Position numbers and translations under genes: made by a program | In this document: positions 6,431 through 8,436 of the stretch, in pieces | Layout: every line of letters starts with the position of its first letter | Position numbering within the stretch: the stretch's first letter is position 1 | Notes under the pieces: model-generated | Seen by the model: only the letters and a program-made list of their open reading frames with translations | Told to the model about the DNA's origin: nothing | Database searches by the model: none | DNA from: Acidobacteriota bacterium | GTDB taxonomy: Bacteria > Acidobacteriota > Thermoanaerobaculia > UBA5066 | Direction of reading: 5' to 3' | Length of the DNA stretch: 8,436 bases | Assembly: GCA_016789625.1 (NCBI GenBank) | Contig: JAEUQS010000468.1 | Location: 1-8,436, forward strand

Positions 6431-6897
6431 CGGGGCTCCTCGGGATTCGGCGGCGTTTCGGCGGGGGGTCCCTGGTTCAGCTTCTCGGTGCGGTGGGCAT
6501 GGCGTCCGCCCGCGAAGGGCGTCGAGAGAAAGACGTCGAGCATGGCCTCGGCGAATTCGGCTGCCGTGACGCGGGCGCCGAAACCGATGACGTTCGCGTC
6601 GTTGTGCTCGCGCATGAGGCGGGCCGTGAAGACGTCGGTCGCGACGCCGGCGCGGACCCCGGGCACCTTGTTCGCGGCGATGGTGATGCCGACTCCGGTG
6701 CCGCACACCACGACCCCGCGCTCGGCCCCGCCGCTCGCGACGAGGCGCCCCACGGCGAAGCCGTAGTCGGGGTAGTCCACGGAGGCCTCGGAGTGGGTTC
6801 CGAGATCCTCGACGTCATGACCGAGGGCCTCGAGGTAGCCGACGAGCTTCTTCTTGAGCGGGAGTCCGGCGTGGTCCGACCCGGCGGCGATCTTCAT
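6427..6897 (-). CDS. rpiB: Ribose-5-phosphate isomerase B (EC 5.3.1.6)
   Basis: Interconverts ribose-5-phosphate and ribulose-5-phosphate in the non-oxidative pentose phosphate pathway, which feeds PRPP and nucleotide synthesis. 156 residues. Hallmarks of the RpiB/LacAB family are all present: AAGSDHAGLPLK (4-15), VDYPDYG (40-46), catalytic Cys65 in VVCGTGVGITIAANK, His98 in REHNDANVIGFGARV, and FAGGRHAHRTEKL at the end of the domain. Cys65 favours ribose-5-phosphate isomerase over LacA/LacB or allose-phosphate forms. The last 17 or so residues (NQGPPAETPPNPEEPR) are a Pro/Glu-rich tail beyond the usual end; its final codons double as the glyA Shine-Dalgarno. Start ATG 6897 fits the family N-terminus (MKIAAGSDHAG), although the Shine-Dalgarno is weak. 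It lies 17 nt after the dgt-like stop. Confidence 0.96.
   Translation of the reverse strand: MKIAAGSDHAGLPLKKKLVGYLEALGHDVEDLGTHSEASVDYPDYGFAVGRLVASGGAERGVVVCGTGVGITIAANKVPGVRAGVATDVFTARLMREHNDANVIGFGARVTAAEFAEAMLDVFLSTPFAGGRHAHRTEKLNQGPPAETPPNPEEPR
6436..6441 (-). promoter_or_regulatory. glyA ribosome binding site inside the rpiB coding end
   Basis: GAGGAG on the minus strand lies 5 nt before the glyA ATG (6430). The same bases encode the Glu-Glu of the rpiB C-terminus, so the signal sits in the coding sequence and decides the glyA start in favour of 6430 over 6406. Confidence 0.8.
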
Positions 6898-6914
6898 GGC
6901 GCGGCGATCCTACT

Positions 6915-8273
6915 TCACGGCATGCCGGCGGGATGCCGCGGGTACGCAGCGAACAGCCGGTCGTACTCGGCCACGGCGTAGCTGTCGGTCATGCCGGCGA
7001 GGTGGTCGGCGATGCAGCGGAGGAAGAGCGGCTTCTTGGTGTAGTGCGAGGCCAGCTCGGCGTCCAGAGTCTTGAGGGGGAGATCGCGCAGATACGGCAC
7101 TCCCGCGAGCTCCTTGTACCGGATGAGCACCCAGTCGGGCAGGAGCCGCGGATTGCGATAGTAGGCGTTGAAGAGCGTCGCCACCACGAGCTGCGCCCGG
7201 CCGTCGTGCTGGGACACGACCTGGCTGTGGATGATGTGCTGGTAGATGAACTCCTTGAGCTCGAGGTAGAAGCGCTCTCCCGGCTTGGAGAGGCTCACGA
7301 GCGACGCGGGGAGCCGCTTTCTCTGCGCGTAGAACTCGTCGACCGTGGTGACCTTCCTCTGCGCGAGCCACTTCTCGAGGTTGCCCCGCGAGTGCGTGAT
7401 GAGGTCCGTGACGAGGAGGTGGATCATTCCGCGGATCAGCATCGCCCGGCGCACGGCGGTTTCCCCTGCCGAGCGGAACGAAGCGCCGAGCGCGTCCACG
7501 ACGGCCCGCGCGATGGGCAGCTCGAGGACCTTTTCCTCGGAGACGAGCGCGAGACCGTCTTCCAGATCGTGGGCCTGCTGGGCGATCTCGTCGGACCAGT
7601 TCACCGCCTGCCCTTCGAGGTGTCCGCCGGAGCCGAGGTTGAGGCCCTCGTCCTGGAGATCGGGGAACGGGAAATCGCGCCGCCAGCCCGTGTGCTTGAG
7701 GATGCCCTCGCGCGTGTCGTGCGTGAGGTTGAGGCCCGGATGCGGATAGCGCTTCTCGAGGAGGTCCACCACGCGCACGGCCTGGTAGTTGTGCTTGAAC
7801 CCTCCCACGAGCGCCGCCACGCGCGGCTCGATGGGCACGAGCGGCTCCTGCCCCAGCAGGATCCGGTTGAGCACCTTCTCACCCGAATGCCCGAACGGGG
7901 TGTGCCCCACGTCGTGGCCGAGCGCGCAGGCCTCGGCCAGGTCTTCGTTGAGGTTCAGGGCCCTCGCGATGGTGCGCGCGATCTGCGTGACCTCGAGGGT
8001 GTGCGTGAGCCGCGTGCGGTAGTGGTCGCCCTCGAACGGGATGAAGACCTGGGTCTTGTGCTTGAGCCGGCGGAACGCCCGCGAATGGACGATGCGATCG
8101 CGGTCCCTCTGGTACTCGGTGCGGTAGTCGTAGGCCTTGCCCTCGTCGGGGAGGGGGTAGCGGCGCGTCGCGCGAGCGGCCCGCGAGGCGTAGATCGCGA
8201 GGCGCCGGTCCTCGGCTTCCTCGAGGTCGCGTTTCGTGAAGGCCACGACGGGAGGGGGAAGGGAGTCGCTCAT
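6915..8273 (-). CDS. dgt: Deoxyguanosinetriphosphate triphosphohydrolase-like HD-domain dNTPase
   Basis: Cuts dNTPs to deoxynucleoside plus triphosphate. 452 residues. N-terminal motifs: YDYRTEYQRDRDRIVHSRAF and RRLKHKTQVF, typical of the dGTPase family. The HD metal site is complete: His91 (RTRLTHTLEV), His120-Asp121 (ALGHDVGHTPFGHSGE) and Asp228 in SDEIAQQAHDLEDGL. Also seen are KHNYQAVRVVDLL, LNLTHDTREGILKHTG and MIRGMIHLLVTDLI-like sequence in the helical C-terminal region. Shorter than E. coli Dgt (about 505) and closer to the dGTPase-like group found in Thermus and others, where substrate range is broader and may be switched on by another dNTP; so dGTP specificity is not certain and the symbol is a family label. 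ATG 8273 overlaps the folC stop (ATGA). Cytoplasmic. Confidence 0.93.
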   Translation of the reverse strand: MSDSLPPPVVAFTKRDLEEAEDRRLAIYASRAARATRRYPLPDEGKAYDYRTEYQRDRDRIVHSRAFRRLKHKTQVFIPFEGDHYRTRLTHTLEVTQIARTIARALNLNEDLAEACALGHDVGHTPFGHSGEKVLNRILLGQEPLVPIEPRVAALVGGFKHNYQAVRVVDLLEKRYPHPGLNLTHDTREGILKHTGWRRDFPFPDLQDEGLNLGSGGHLEGQAVNWSDEIAQQAHDLEDGLALVSEEKVLELPIARAVVDALGASFRSAGETAVRRAMLIRGMIHLLVTDLITHSRGNLEKWLAQRKVTTVDEFYAQRKRLPASLVSLSKPGERFYLELKEFIYQHIIHSQVVSQHDGRAQLVVATLFNAYYRNPRLLPDWVLIRYKELAGVPYLRDLPLKTLDAELASHYTKKPLFLRCIADHLAGMTDSYAVAEYDRLFAAYPRHPAGMP

Positions 8274-8436
8274 GAACCCCGGGATTGTGACCCGAAGAGC
8301 CTCAGAACCTCGCCCACGAGGTAGAGCGACCCCGCGACGAGAAGCGGGGGTCCGCCGGGCCCTCCGTCGAGCGCCCGCACGGCGGCCTCTGGAGAATCCA
8401 CGGCCACCGCCCCCGGAAAGCGTGCGGCCAGCGTCG
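8270..8436 (-). CDS. folC: Dihydrofolate synthase / folylpolyglutamate synthase, C-terminal 54 residues only
   Basis: The right edge cuts this gene, and only the last 54 codons are present; they were read directly from the minus strand. The end LLVAGSLYLVGEVLRLFGS is the characteristic C-terminus of FolC, whose consensus is (V/L)xGSLYLVGEVR. Before it, VAVDSPEAAVRALDGG fits the helix preceding that strand. FolC is an ATP-dependent ligase that adds glutamate to dihydropteroate or tetrahydrofolate, which keeps folates in the cell and suits them to enzymes such as GlyA. Its TGA overlaps the ATG of the dgt-like gene, so it is the upstream member of this operon. No domain for ATP binding can be checked because it lies outside the window. 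Confidence 0.85.
   Translation of the reverse strand, partial: TLAARFPGAVAVDSPEAAVRALDGGPGGPPLLVAGSLYLVGEVLRLFGSQSRGS

Noticed and set aside
5444..6766. A 440-codon plus-strand frame opposite glyA and rpiB.
   Set aside because: Antisense shadow of two well-identified genes, with Arg/Val/Glu-rich composition and no domain signature.
6933..8324. A 463-codon plus-strand frame opposite the dgt-like gene.
   Set aside because: Antisense shadow. The minus-strand product has the full set of HD-domain residues.
1..8436. CRISPR array, tRNA, rRNA, insertion sequence, phage attachment site or defence system.
   Set aside because: No direct repeats with regular spacers, no cloverleaf or rRNA core sequences, no transposase or integrase motifs and no flanking duplications were seen. 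The gene content is metabolic and envelope-related.

Overview
The window is high-GC bacterial chromosome with tightly packed genes, four-base start/stop overlaps and no mobile element, RNA gene or CRISPR signature that I can see. The gene set (single-domain glutamate formimidoyltransferase, carboxypeptidase Q-like M28 peptidase, Pro/Ala-rich TPR membrane protein, RDD protein, ALG5/DPM1-like glycosyltransferase, dGTPase of the non-E. coli type) would suit an Acidobacteriota (for example Thermoanaerobaculia-like) or myxobacteria-like genome. That assignment is an impression from gene style and base composition, not a measured one.

Layout. Bases 1-1348 are a leftward unit: ftcD (glutamate formimidoyltransferase) followed, with a GTGA overlap, by a secreted M28 metallopeptidase that runs off the left edge. 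A 103-bp divergent spacer (1349-1451) separates this from a rightward unit (1452-5062) of three genes: a 722-residue single-pass membrane TPR protein with a long disordered Pro/Ala/Asp-Pro-Phe region, an RDD-family membrane protein, and a family 2 glycosyltransferase that starts inside the RDD stop codon. The rightward unit meets a leftward unit at a convergent junction (5063-5143) that holds a perfect 11-bp inverted repeat, probably a shared terminator. The leftward unit (8436 to 5144) reads folC (3' end only), dgt-like dNTPase, rpiB, glyA. Its junctions are ATGA overlap, 17-nt gap, ATGA overlap, so it is almost certainly one operon.

How the genes work together. The folC-dgt-rpiB-glyA operon links folate polyglutamylation, C1 loading of tetrahydrofolate from serine, ribose-5-phosphate supply and dNTP turnover, so the common theme is nucleotide precursor supply. 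ftcD at the other end is a third tetrahydrofolate-using enzyme, though it is in a separate transcript. The TPR-RDD-GT2 unit looks like a cell-envelope module, and its exact role cannot be read from sequence. The least explained item is the TPR protein, whose cytoplasmic half carries six Asp-Pro-Phe motifs in disordered sequence between two TPR-like segments, with a further TPR-like domain predicted on the other side of the membrane.
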